Below are positions 14,311-20,292 of a stretch of DNA of 20,294 bases, in pieces. The DNA is taken from positions 1 through 20,294 of the forward strand of contig URYV01000010.1 in assembly GCA_900552285.1 (NCBI GenBank), written 5' to 3'. This DNA comes from an uncultured Oscillospiraceae bacterium. GTDB lineage: Bacteria; Bacillota; Clostridia; Oscillospirales; Acutalibacteraceae. Under the pieces are notes generated by a model that did no database searches, had not been told where the DNA came from, and saw nothing but the letters and a program-made list of their open reading frames with translations. A program made the position numbers and the translations under genes. How positions within the stretch are numbered: the first letter of the stretch is position 1; the number at the start of each line of letters is the position of its first letter.

Positions 14311-15198
14311 TCAAAGATTTTTCGCCTTGTCGGTTTTGCACCCGACTCCCTCCAAAAATCCCTTTTTTGCGTTTTCCTCGGTGTCGTCCGATTCGTCGTA
14401 GGCATCATAGGGGGCGAGAGGATCATGAACCCTCTTTTTGAAGGGCGAGCAAAGCTTGTCTTTGTGGGCAAATGCAAATTCAAAATTATCGGTCCAACCG
14501 GTGTGTCCGGTTATGAAAAGCGGCCGTACACCGATTTTTTTCAGCTTGGTTTCCAAAACGGCAAGAGATTTTACGGCAAGCTTGTTGTTTTCCGCAAGAG
14601 TAGAAATAAAGCTGTATCCTCCGTCTGCGCCGAACCACAGCGTATCACCGGTGAACAGATATTTGTCGTCAATGAGATAGACCATATGTCCCCATGTGTG
14701 GCCGGGAACAAGAAAACATTTGATTTTAATGCCGCCGATACGAAGGGTTTGGCCGTCCTTTACAAGAAGTATCTTGTTGTTAACGGTAACCTGCGGCAGC
14801 TTATAAAGACGATAAATTACCTTTCTGCGAACCTCTCCCGTAAGATAGCGATTTTCAATTTCGCCCACATAAAGCATTGCTTTTTTGAAAAGCCTCGGGC
14901 CGTCGGCTTCAACTGCGCCGACGTGGTCGGTGTCCTGATGTGTAATGAGTATATGACGGATTGATTTCGGATTTATGCCGAGCCACTCCATTTTTTCTTC
15001 AAGGCGGTCATAGCTGTAGCCTGCGTCAATCATAATTGCGGTGTCACCCTTGCGGTAAAAGAAAATGTTGGCTGCCCATTCCCGCACGCAGGCAACGTGC
15101 TCGTCAATCCAACCCGTGTTAAGCGGCTTGAAAATCTCTTTGCCGCGATACATTTTGCTCATTTTTCTTCTCTGAAATTCGGTCGCTTTTTTTGACAT
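14311..15198 (-). CDS. Metallo-beta-lactamase-fold hydrolase
   Basis: 295 aa from the ATG at 15198, which follows GAGG by seven bases; an upstream in-frame ATG at 15255 lacks a ribosome binding site. The metal-binding motifs are THQDTDH (His87, Asp89, Asp91, His92), PGHTWGH (His167), FTGDTLW (Asp185) and TGHTG (His232). The second His of the standard HxHxDH is Asp, as seen in a Bacillus-type subgroup with THQDxDH. The C-terminal 40 residues are acidic and end KTDKAKNL. It is the first gene of the minus-strand cluster and is divergent from the LysR gene. Its substrate is unknown; lactonase, thioesterase and phosphodiesterase roles are all possible. Confidence 0.9.
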   Translation of the reverse strand: MSKKATEFQRRKMSKMYRGKEIFKPLNTGWIDEHVACVREWAANIFFYRKGDTAIMIDAGYSYDRLEEKMEWLGINPKSIRHILITHQDTDHVGAVEADGPRLFKKAMLYVGEIENRYLTGEVRRKVIYRLYKLPQVTVNNKILLVKDGQTLRIGGIKIKCFLVPGHTWGHMVYLIDDKYLFTGDTLWFGADGGYSFISTLAENNKLAVKSLAVLETKLKKIGVRPLFITGHTGWTDNFEFAFAHKDKLCSPFKKRVHDPLAPYDAYDESDDTEENAKKGFLEGVGCKTDKAKNL

Positions 15199-15278
15199 GA
15201 CGATACCTCTTTTTTTAACCGCATTGTTTTTTGCTGTGAGCCCTGCGGTTATCAAATGAATTTTGCGGGCAAGTTGTT

Positions 15279-15296
15279 GGTTAGTGTATGCTAACC
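15279..15296. promoter_or_regulatory. GGTTAG palindrome in the metallo-hydrolase leader
   Basis: GGTTAG-TGTATG-CTAACC is a perfect inverted repeat with six-base arms, about 45-60 bases downstream of the expected transcription start. It looks like a protein-binding site acting as a roadblock, or a short hairpin in the leader. The binding factor is unknown. Confidence 0.5.
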
Positions 15297-15348
15297 TTTG
15301 GCGAATTTAAAAGCCGCCCGCGGCAGCGTTAAAGGTTTTTCTGTCGGT

Positions 15349-15377
15349 ATTATATCATAAAGCTTTTGCTATTTCAA
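15349..15377 (-). promoter_or_regulatory. Promoter of the metallo-hydrolase/methyltransferase operon
   Basis: TTGAAA (15377-15372), 17-base spacer, TATAAT (15354-15349) on the minus strand, with TGA in front of the -10 box. It gives a leader of about 145 bases. Confidence 0.8.
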
Positions 15378-15431
15378 TGACAGATTATAGATTTACTCAT
15401 ATTATGATTTTTTGGCGCTTGCGCAGAAACA

Positions 15432-15447
15432 AAGAGTCATGACTCTT
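15432..15447. promoter_or_regulatory. 16-bp perfect palindrome between divergent promoters
   Basis: AAGAGTCATGACTCTT is its own reverse complement. It lies between the -35 boxes of the leftward promoter (15372-15377) and the LysR promoter (15486-15491), about 55 bases from the first and 40 from the second. A nearby weaker repeat, CTCA-CATGTC-TGAG, lies at about 15461-15474. The 334-base intergenic stretch (15199-15532) holds these sites and the two promoters and no gene. Confidence 0.6.
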
Positions 15448-15485
15448 CAGAAATACAAATCTCACATGTCTGAGCGCAAGATATG

Positions 15486-15514
15486 TTGCGAATTGGGCGA
15501 TTATATGGTATACT
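15486..15514 (+). promoter_or_regulatory. Promoter of the LysR gene
   Basis: TTGCGA (15486-15491), 17-base spacer, TATACT (15509-15514). Transcription should begin near 15521, leaving a very short leader that holds AGAGGTGAG as ribosome binding site. Confidence 0.7.
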
Positions 15515-15532
15515 ATTCTCAGAGGTGAGATT

Positions 15533-16423
15533 ATGGAACTTAGGGTACTCGGATATTTTTTGGCAGTAGCCAGAGAAGAAAACTTTACACGGGCGGCGGA
15601 GCAGCTTCATGTCACGCAGCCGACCCTTTCCCGTCAAATCGCTGATTTGGAAGCCGAACTCGGCGTCAAGCTTTTTGTGCGCAGCAATCATAATATTGTT
15701 TTGACAGAGGACGGGATGCTGCTCAAACGCCGAGCGCAGGAGTTAGTGTCCCTCGCCGACAAGACAAAGCGGGATTTTCTCTACAAAGAGGAAAATTTAG
15801 AGGGAACGGTCACGATCGGCAGCGGTGAATTTTTGTCAACCGGGATACTGACCGACTGCATTGCTCAGTTCCGAAAGAAATATCCGCTTGTCCGTTATGA
15901 GCTGTACAGCGGCAACGCCGGCAATATCAAGGACAGCATCGAGCGAGGTCTTTTGGATATGGGGCTGATGTCGGAGCCCATTGACATCCGCAAATATGAG
16001 TTTGTCTCTATGCCGGTGAAAGAGCAATGGGGTGCGCTTGTAAAAGAGGATTCTCCGCTTGCCGAAAGAGAAGCGATCACGCCGGCAGACCTTGCAGGAC
16101 TGCCGCTTATCTCTGCTGTGGGCGATATTGCACAGAGTAATCTCGGAAAGTGGTTCGGCCCCTATCTTGAACAAATCGAAGTCATTGCCAAGGGAAATTT
16201 GCTTTACAATGAAGCTATGCTTGCAGGAAGCAATGTCGGTGCCGTGCTCGGCATCAAGCTGAATTGCAGTTATAACGGACTGCGGTTTATCCCGTTTTCA
16301 CCGGCGCTCACAGCGACAACGGCACTTGCATGGAAAAAAGAGCAGATTTTTTCTTCGGCAGCGGCGGCCTTTATTGAATTTGCCAAGAAATACATAATAA
16401 GCATATCTCACGACGATTTATAA
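15533..16423 (+). CDS. LysR-family transcriptional regulator
   Basis: 296 aa, the usual family length. The N-terminal winged helix-turn-helix is clear (LGYFLAVAREENFTRAAEQLHVTQPTLSRQIADLEAELGVKLFVRSNHNIVLTEDG, residues 6-62). The effector-binding domain (about 90-290) follows (TVTIGSGEFLSTGILTDCIAQFRKKYP; LDMGLMSEPID; WGALVKEDSPLA). The ATG is placed after GAGGTGAG. LysR regulators usually bind sites in the divergent intergenic region and act with a small-molecule effector; here the divergent target would be the metallo-hydrolase operon, but the plus-strand genes that follow could be targets too. Effector unknown. Confidence 0.95.
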   Translation: MELRVLGYFLAVAREENFTRAAEQLHVTQPTLSRQIADLEAELGVKLFVRSNHNIVLTEDGMLLKRRAQELVSLADKTKRDFLYKEENLEGTVTIGSGEFLSTGILTDCIAQFRKKYPLVRYELYSGNAGNIKDSIERGLLDMGLMSEPIDIRKYEFVSMPVKEQWGALVKEDSPLAEREAITPADLAGLPLISAVGDIAQSNLGKWFGPYLEQIEVIAKGNLLYNEAMLAGSNVGAVLGIKLNCSYNGLRFIPFSPALTATTALAWKKEQIFSSAAAAFIEFAKKYIISISHDDL

Positions 16424-16427
16424 GTAT

Positions 16428-16456
16428 TAGACATTTCAACATCCTATCGTTATAAT
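16428..16456 (+). promoter_or_regulatory. Promoter of the MerR-like gene
   Basis: TAGACA (16428-16433), 17-base spacer, TATAAT (16451-16456). The -10 box overlaps the left arm of the terminator that follows, so the start point near 16463 falls inside that hairpin. Confidence 0.65.
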
Positions 16457-16492
16457 AAAGGTGTTCCAAAAACGGAGCACCTTTATTTTATT
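16455..16492 (+). terminator. Intrinsic terminator after the LysR gene
   Basis: ATAAAGGTGTTCC (16455-16467), loop AAAAAC, GGAGCACCTTTAT (16474-16486): 13 pairs with one wobble, followed by TTTATT. It separates LysR from the MerR-led genes. Confidence 0.8.
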
Positions 16493-16511
16493 GCACGAAA
16501 GGACGAGCCAA

Positions 16512-16862
16512 ATGACCATCAAAGAAGCTGCCGAGCGATACCGCATTCCCACAGAAATCTTAGACGAATATGAAAGCTGGGGCTTTTGCGGTAATAACGA
16601 CGGGAATATCGGAGTTCGGCAGTACGACCAAACGGACATTGAACGGTTGAGCCTGATTATGACGCTGCATGATGTGGGCTTTTCGGGTACAGAAGCCGAG
16701 CGTTATATGCGGCTTGCCCTATCGGATAAAGATACTTCCAAAGAGCGGACGGAAATGCTTCGAAAAAAGCGCAACGGAACGCTTGACGAAATTCACATAA
16801 AACAGGAACAGCTCGACAGGCTCGACTTCCTGCGGTTTGAAATCACAAAATCGAATCATTGA
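16512..16862 (+). CDS. MerR-like small transcriptional regulator
   Basis: 116 aa from the ATG at 16512, which follows AAAGGACGAG. The N-terminus has a MerR-type helix-turn-helix (MTIKEAAERYRIPTEILDEYESWGF, then VRQYDQTDIERLSLIMTLHDVGFSGTEAERYMRL), with the Y-x-x-x-D-x-x-x-L-x-x-I pattern of the family. The C-terminal half is a helical dimerisation region (KERTEMLRKKRNGTLDEIHIKQEQLDRLDFLRFEI). There is no obvious effector-binding domain or Cys pair. An in-frame extension upstream would run into the terminator hairpin and is not used. It heads the plus-strand accessory genes and may control them. Confidence 0.85.
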   Translation: MTIKEAAERYRIPTEILDEYESWGFCGNNDGNIGVRQYDQTDIERLSLIMTLHDVGFSGTEAERYMRLALSDKDTSKERTEMLRKKRNGTLDEIHIKQEQLDRLDFLRFEITKSNH

Positions 16863-17007
16863 GAGGAGTGTTCATGCTGATGGCTTTATCCTATCCACGG
16901 CCGATATGGTACAGATCAGCGCAATGGACCTGGAGTGCGGTCTGATTTTGGACGTTCCGAATGTGAAGGAAGTCTATCGGCTGCACGGCATCCGATTTGA
17001 ACAATAA
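16861..17007 (+). pseudogene. Unrecognised gene remnant (C-terminal end)
   Basis: The reading frame ending at the TAA at 17005-17007 encodes ADGFILSTADMVQISAMDLE and then CGLILDVPNVKEVYRLHGI, ending RFEQ, which looks like real protein sequence. It has no start codon in a sensible place; the ribosome-binding GAGAGGAG at 16861-16868 leads instead to an ATG in another frame that stops after 24 codons. The likely reading is the tail of a gene whose front was deleted. The family is not recognised. Confidence 0.45.
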
Positions 17008-17022
17008 AAGGAGGAACTTTCC

Positions 17023-17076
17023 TTGAAAAACTGTTGCCGCTTTACTCACCATTTCCATCCCGACAAAATGAGGTGA
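17023..17076 (+). pseudogene. Frameshifted start of a lost exported-protein gene (possible)
   Basis: A strong AAAGGAGG is followed by TTG AAA AAC TGT TGC CGC..., a 17-codon reading frame (KNCCRFTHHFHPDKMR). If one A were added to the five-A run, the frame would read MKKLLPL, a typical lipoprotein or secreted-protein opening. So this may be the left end of a gene that has lost its body. It could also be a short leader peptide for the DUF4405 gene five bases downstream. Evidence is thin. Confidence 0.3.
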
Positions 17077-17080
17077 GCGA

Positions 17081-17761
17081 ATGAAACCGAAAATGATCGT
17101 CAAACTGGGCGCAGATATTCTGATGACAGTAGCTCTCCTGTTTTTGATGGGCTATCAGTTTTGGGGCGAGGCGGCTCACGAATGGGTCGGCACAGGAATG
17201 TTCGTGCTGTTTATTTTGCACCATATTCTGAACCTGAATTGGCACAAGCGGATATTCAAAGGCAAATATACGGCTATGCGAACCGTGACCCTGTGCGTTG
17301 ACATTCTCGTGCTGCTTGCTATGCTTGCGCTCATGTACAGCGGCATTGTGATGTCCCGTCATGTGTTCGCTTTTCTGCCGATCGAGAGCGGCATGGCGTT
17401 CGCCCGAAAACTGCATATTCTCGGTGCGTATTGGGGATTTATTCTTATGAGCCTGCATTTAGGTTTGCATTGGAATATGCTCCTCGGTATGCTGAGAAAG
17501 CAGATAAAACAGCCGGTATCACGGACAAGAAATACGGCGCTGTTTCTTGTCTCTGCGGTCATTGCCGCTTACGGCGTGTATGTGTTTATCAGCCGTAACT
17601 TTGCTACATATCTGTTCCTGCAAAGCGAATTTGTCTTTCTCGATTACAGCGAGCCGAATCTGCTGTTTTATCTTGACTATCTGGCACTGATGGGGCTGTG
17701 TGTTTTTATCGCACATTACGCGTCCAAGCTGTTCCGCAGAAAAAAGGAGGTCAAAAAATGA
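17081..17761 (+). CDS. DUF4405 membrane protein
   Basis: 226 aa with about six membrane helices (for example ADILMTVALLFLMGYQFW, MFVLFILHHILNLNW, LCVDILVLLAMLALMYSGIVMS, WGFILMSLHLGLHWNMLLG, ALFLVSAVIAAYGVYVFI, YLALMGLCVFIAHYASK). Helices carry conserved His residues (AAHEW, LHHILNLNWH, LHLGLHW), the pattern expected of a haem-binding cytochrome b-type domain. The ATG is preceded by GAGGTGAGCG. Its last four bases overlap the lipoprotein gene start (ATGA), so the two are coupled. The likely role is membrane electron transfer, inferred from the domain family and from the downstream oxidoreductase. Confidence 0.8.
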   Translation: MKPKMIVKLGADILMTVALLFLMGYQFWGEAAHEWVGTGMFVLFILHHILNLNWHKRIFKGKYTAMRTVTLCVDILVLLAMLALMYSGIVMSRHVFAFLPIESGMAFARKLHILGAYWGFILMSLHLGLHWNMLLGMLRKQIKQPVSRTRNTALFLVSAVIAAYGVYVFISRNFATYLFLQSEFVFLDYSEPNLLFYLDYLALMGLCVFIAHYASKLFRRKKEVKK

Positions 17762-18312
17762 AGAGAATACTTTCAATAATACTGATGAGCGTACTGCTGC
17801 TCGGTACACTTACTGCCTGCGGCAGACAGACGGATCCTTCCTCCATGCCGTCTGCTTCCGAGGAAACACGGCAGGAAAGCACGGACGCTCCATCTGACAG
17901 CGAGAGCGTGTTGCCCGACGAATCGGAAACGACCGAGCCGCCCTCCGAATCTGCGGAGAAAAAACTGAAAATGACCGTAAACGGGCAGGAGGTTCTCATC
18001 ACGTTGTATGATACACCTATCGCAAATGCGCTATATGCGGCGCTGCCGATGAAACTGAATTTTTCCGATTTTAACGGCACAGAGAAAATTGCATATCCGA
18101 CCGAGGCGCTTCCGACAGAGGGTGAGCCGGACGGCTGTGACCCCGATGTGGGCGATCTGTGCCTTTATGCGCCGTGGGGTAATCTCTGCATCTTCTACAA
18201 GGATTTTCGTTATTCTCAGTCCCTGATCAAGCTGGGCCATGTAGAATCCGGCATGGAACTATTGACCGGTACAAATGAAGATTTCACGGTCACGCTCGAA
18301 AGGATGGACTGA
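17758..18312 (+). CDS. Cyclophilin-like-fold lipoprotein
   Basis: 184 aa. An in-frame reading upstream is rejected because the ATG at 17758 has AAGGAGG seven bases before it and gives a perfect lipoprotein signal (KRILSIILMSVLLLGTLTAC, with Cys21 lipidated). A Ser/Glu/Pro-rich linker (about 24-66) leads to a cyclophilin-like domain (about 68-184): KMTVNGQEVLITLYDTPIANALYAALPM, ending TVTLERMD. This fold is found in small extracytoplasmic proteins of Clostridia often encoded beside aldo/keto reductases or flavodoxins. It is anchored to the outer face of the membrane. Its function is not known and it lacks an evident active site. Confidence 0.75.
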   Translation: MKRILSIILMSVLLLGTLTACGRQTDPSSMPSASEETRQESTDAPSDSESVLPDESETTEPPSESAEKKLKMTVNGQEVLITLYDTPIANALYAALPMKLNFSDFNGTEKIAYPTEALPTEGEPDGCDPDVGDLCLYAPWGNLCIFYKDFRYSQSLIKLGHVESGMELLTGTNEDFTVTLERMD

Positions 18313-18313
18313 T

Positions 18314-19318
18314 ATGGAATATACGAAATTAGGAAAAACCGATATTGAAGTTTCAAAGGTCTGTGTAGGCTGCATGAGCTTCGGCAAAGCGGGCACCATG
18401 CACGATTGGACGCTGGACGAAACAGCCACCGAGAAAGTGGTGAAGCACGCCCTTGATCTTGGCATCAACTTTTTCGACACCGCCAACGGCTATTCCGTCG
18501 GGACGAGTGAGGAATATCTCGGGCGGGCGCTGAAGAAGAATGTCAGCCGTGACAAGGTGGTGATTGCCTCAAAGGTATATTTCAACCCCGGCAGGCTGTC
18601 CCGTGAGGCGATCCACCGTGAAATTGACGGTACGCTGAAAAGGCTCGGAACCGACTACCTCGACCTGTATATTATTCACCGTTTCGACTATGAAACGCCG
18701 ATCGAGGAAACGATGTCGACACAGAATGACTTAGGGAAGGCAGGCAAGGTGCGAGCGTTGGGAGCCTCCGCCATGTACGGCTATCAGTTCTACAATATGC
18801 AGCTTTGCGCCAGTGACAACGGCTTTGCCCGCTTTGAGGCGATGGAAAACCACTACAACCTGCTTTACCGTGAAGACGAGCGGGAGCTGATCCCTATCTG
18901 CAAGCAAATGGGCGTGAGCTTAATGCCGTACAGCCCTCTTGCGGCGGGACACCTGACCCGACCTACATGGAACACGGATACCCTCCGCAGTAAAACGGAT
19001 CGTGTGGCTATGGGTAAATATGACCGCACCGAGGAGCAGGATATGCAGATAGTCACCCGCGTTGCGGAGCTTGCCGAAAAGTACGGCGTAAAGATGCAGG
19101 AAATAGCACTTTCGTGGCATTGGGCGAAAGGCGTGGCTTCGCCTATCGTGGGTGCGACCAAAGCGCAGTATCTCGACGATGCCGCCGCTGCGCTGAATGT
19201 CACGCTCACAGACGAGGACATTGCCTATTTGGAGAAACCGTATCTCCCGCACCGTATCATGGGAGCAATCGACCGCAATCCGCCGCAGGGCGTGATGCTG
19301 CTGGAAGAGAAAAAATAA
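18314..19318 (+). CDS. Aldo/keto reductase
   Basis: 334 aa. The start is the ATG at 18314, one base after the lipoprotein stop and following AAAGGATGG; upstream in-frame starts overlap the lipoprotein gene and are not used. The family pattern is complete: N-terminal LGKTDIEVSKVCVGCMSFG, catalytic Asp and Tyr in FFDTANGYSVGTSEEYLGRAL, Lys in VVIASKVY, His in YIIHRFDYETP, and the NADPH-binding C-terminus SPIVGATKAQYLDD. It is similar to the YajO/YghZ-type group. It would reduce aldehydes or ketones with NADPH in the cytoplasm. Substrate unknown. Confidence 0.95.
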   Translation: MEYTKLGKTDIEVSKVCVGCMSFGKAGTMHDWTLDETATEKVVKHALDLGINFFDTANGYSVGTSEEYLGRALKKNVSRDKVVIASKVYFNPGRLSREAIHREIDGTLKRLGTDYLDLYIIHRFDYETPIEETMSTQNDLGKAGKVRALGASAMYGYQFYNMQLCASDNGFARFEAMENHYNLLYREDERELIPICKQMGVSLMPYSPLAAGHLTRPTWNTDTLRSKTDRVAMGKYDRTEEQDMQIVTRVAELAEKYGVKMQEIALSWHWAKGVASPIVGATKAQYLDDAAAALNVTLTDEDIAYLEKPYLPHRIMGAIDRNPPQGVMLLEEKK

Positions 19319-19329
19319 GCACAGCCCCG

Positions 19330-19590
19330 ATGAGTTTCAGATTCATTGCCGCCGTTCGGAATTTTATGCAGATGGATAAGCTGACTGCACCGCTGCTGCG
19401 GGAACTCATTGACCGCATAGATGTGTACGAAGTGACCGGGACAGGCAAAAACCGCAAACAAATGATAAAGATACACTATAAGTTTGTAGGGTGTCTGGAA
19501 CTGCCGAGCCTTTGGAGCAGACACAACTACCGAGAAGAAACCCGCAAGGGCATTGCCGTAGAATATGTTCCGAACGCACAATCGGCATAA
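19330..19590 (+). pseudogene. C-terminal remnant of a large serine recombinase
   Basis: 86 codons: MSFRFIAAVRNFMQMDKLTAPLLRELIDRIDVYEVTGTGKNRKQMIKIHYKFVG..., ending AVEYVPNAQSA. This matches the C-terminal DUF4368-type tail of TnpX/Tn-type large serine recombinases of Clostridia. The catalytic and zinc-ribbon parts are missing, so the gene is a remnant. It begins 11 bases after the aldo/keto reductase stop, showing that a recombinase was truncated by a rearrangement at this point. It marks the right end of the plus-strand accessory segment. Confidence 0.85.
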
Positions 19591-19591
19591 C

Positions 19592-19617
19592 AAAAAAGAG
19601 CAGGACAATTCCTGCTC
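19592..19617 (-). terminator. Second terminator downstream of tRNA-Leu
   Basis: On the minus strand GAGCAGGA-ATTG-TCCTGCTC followed by TTTTTT: a perfect eight-pair hairpin. It lies just after the recombinase remnant on the plus strand, but the U-run shows that it serves leftward transcription. Confidence 0.85.
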
Positions 19618-19649
19618 ATACAAAGAGGCACAAAAAGGCAAAAAGAAAT

Positions 19650-19690
19650 CGAGTGTCCTTACCAAACTTAAGGTTGGTTAAGAACACTCG
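19650..19690 (-). terminator. Terminator hairpin following tRNA-Leu
   Basis: On the minus strand an imperfect 18-base stem (CGAGTGTTCTTA with TAAGGACACTCG at its core), followed by the U-rich TTTCTTTTTGCCTTTTT. It begins three bases past the encoded CCA end, so it is the primary terminator of the tRNA. Confidence 0.75.
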
Positions 19691-19693
19691 ATA

Positions 19694-19777
19694 TGGTGCG
19701 AGAGACGGGACTTGAACCCGTACGCCATAGACACACGCCCCTCAAACGTGCCTGTCTGCCAATTCCAGCACACTCGC
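19694..19777 (-). tRNA. tRNA-Leu, anticodon GAG
   Basis: Reads GCGAGTG (acceptor), D-arm CTG-GAATTGG-CAG, anticodon stem CACGT/GCGTG with loop TTGAGGG (anticodon GAG, U33 and G37 present), a 12-base variable region as in type II tRNAs, T-arm ACGGG-TTCAAGT-CCCGT, acceptor CTCTCGC, discriminator A, and an encoded CCA. The acceptor has one T-T mismatch. It decodes CUC/CUU. Confidence 0.92.
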
Positions 19778-19807
19778 ATTTCTGCATCTCTCGCATTCAG
19801 CTTTATT

Positions 19808-19836
19808 ATTATAGCAAAAAAATCGAAGGTTGTCAA
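19808..19836 (-). promoter_or_regulatory. Consensus sigma-A promoter of the tRNA-Leu gene
   Basis: TTGACA (19836-19831), 17-base spacer, TATAAT (19813-19808) on the minus strand; both boxes perfect, as expected of a tRNA gene. Confidence 0.9.
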
Positions 19837-19920
19837 CACTTGAAATAAGTTGTTTTGTTTATTATTTGTAAAATAAAAATGAAATTCAAAGAAAATATCC
19901 AAACAAAACCGATTCTCATA

Positions 19921-19970
19921 AAAAATCCCCCTGAAAAGATGGGACAGCACCTTTTTCAGGGGGGATTTTT
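19921..19970. terminator. Bidirectional intrinsic terminator after the symporter fragment
   Basis: ATCCCCCTGAAAAG and CTTTTTCAGGGGGGAT form a long stem (small mismatch) around a 12-base loop, flanked by AAAAA on the left and TTTTT on the right, so it works in both directions. For the minus-strand symporter fragment it sits 20 bases after the stop. Confidence 0.85.
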
Positions 19971-19991
19971 GTAATGAAACAACAAATATGT

Positions 19992-20249
19992 TTAGTTCAA
20001 ATGCCGCTTTTCCGCAAAATACTGCTTGGTATCTGCAGCAATGATGCCGGAAAGCGCAAGGAGTGCGATGATATTCGGGAATGCCATCAAACCGTTGAAG
20101 ACATCCGCAGTATCCCAAACCGCTTCAACCGTGAGATACGGGCCAATGAAAACGGCTGCGATATAGAGCCACCGGAAAATCAGTGTCATCGTATGGCTTG
20201 CCTTACCACGCAAATATGTCAGGCAACGCTCAGAATAGTAGCTCCAGCC
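19992..20249 (-). pseudogene. Sodium:alanine symporter (AGCS family), C-terminal fragment
   Basis: The frame ending at 19992 reads GWSYYSERCLTYLRGKASHT, then RWLYIAAVFIGPYLTVEAVW, DTADVFNGLMAFPNIIALLA and so on, ending EKRHLN. It is the last 85 residues of an amino acid carrier protein of the AGCS family (two membrane helices, the conserved vW..AD..NGLMA.PN motif). The open frame is closed by a TGA at 20256-20258, and sequence upstream of about 20249 belongs to a different gene. So either the gene is truncated or the sequence is joined wrongly at this point. The genuine stop and terminator are intact. Confidence 0.8.
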
Positions 20250-20292
20250 GCAGCGTCACGCCGAAGCGATCCCGCAGCGGCGCGGACAGGGA
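20230..20292 (-). pseudogene. ruvB: RuvB fragment fused to the symporter fragment
   Basis: The minus frame from 20292 reads SLSAPLRDRFGVTLRLEL and then LF-stop. This is the conserved RuvB segment (Holliday-junction branch-migration ATPase) A-G-x-L-S-x-PLRDRFG-x-x-x-RLE-x-Y. Only about 18 residues are left, cut by the window edge on one side and by the symporter join on the other. The bases here are much richer in GC than the surroundings. Confidence 0.7.

Noticed and set aside
14301..14483. Small minus and plus frames inside the metallo-hydrolase and methyltransferase genes
   Set aside because: They are shadows in other frames without start signals or protein-like composition.
15199..15255. 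Upstream ATG at 15255 for the metallo-hydrolase
   Set aside because: No ribosome binding site, and residues 1-19 do not resemble the family; GAGG lies seven bases before the ATG at 15198.
19598..19617. GAGCAGGA hairpin as terminator of the plus-strand reductase operon
   Set aside because: No U-run follows on the plus strand; the run of six lies on the minus-strand side.
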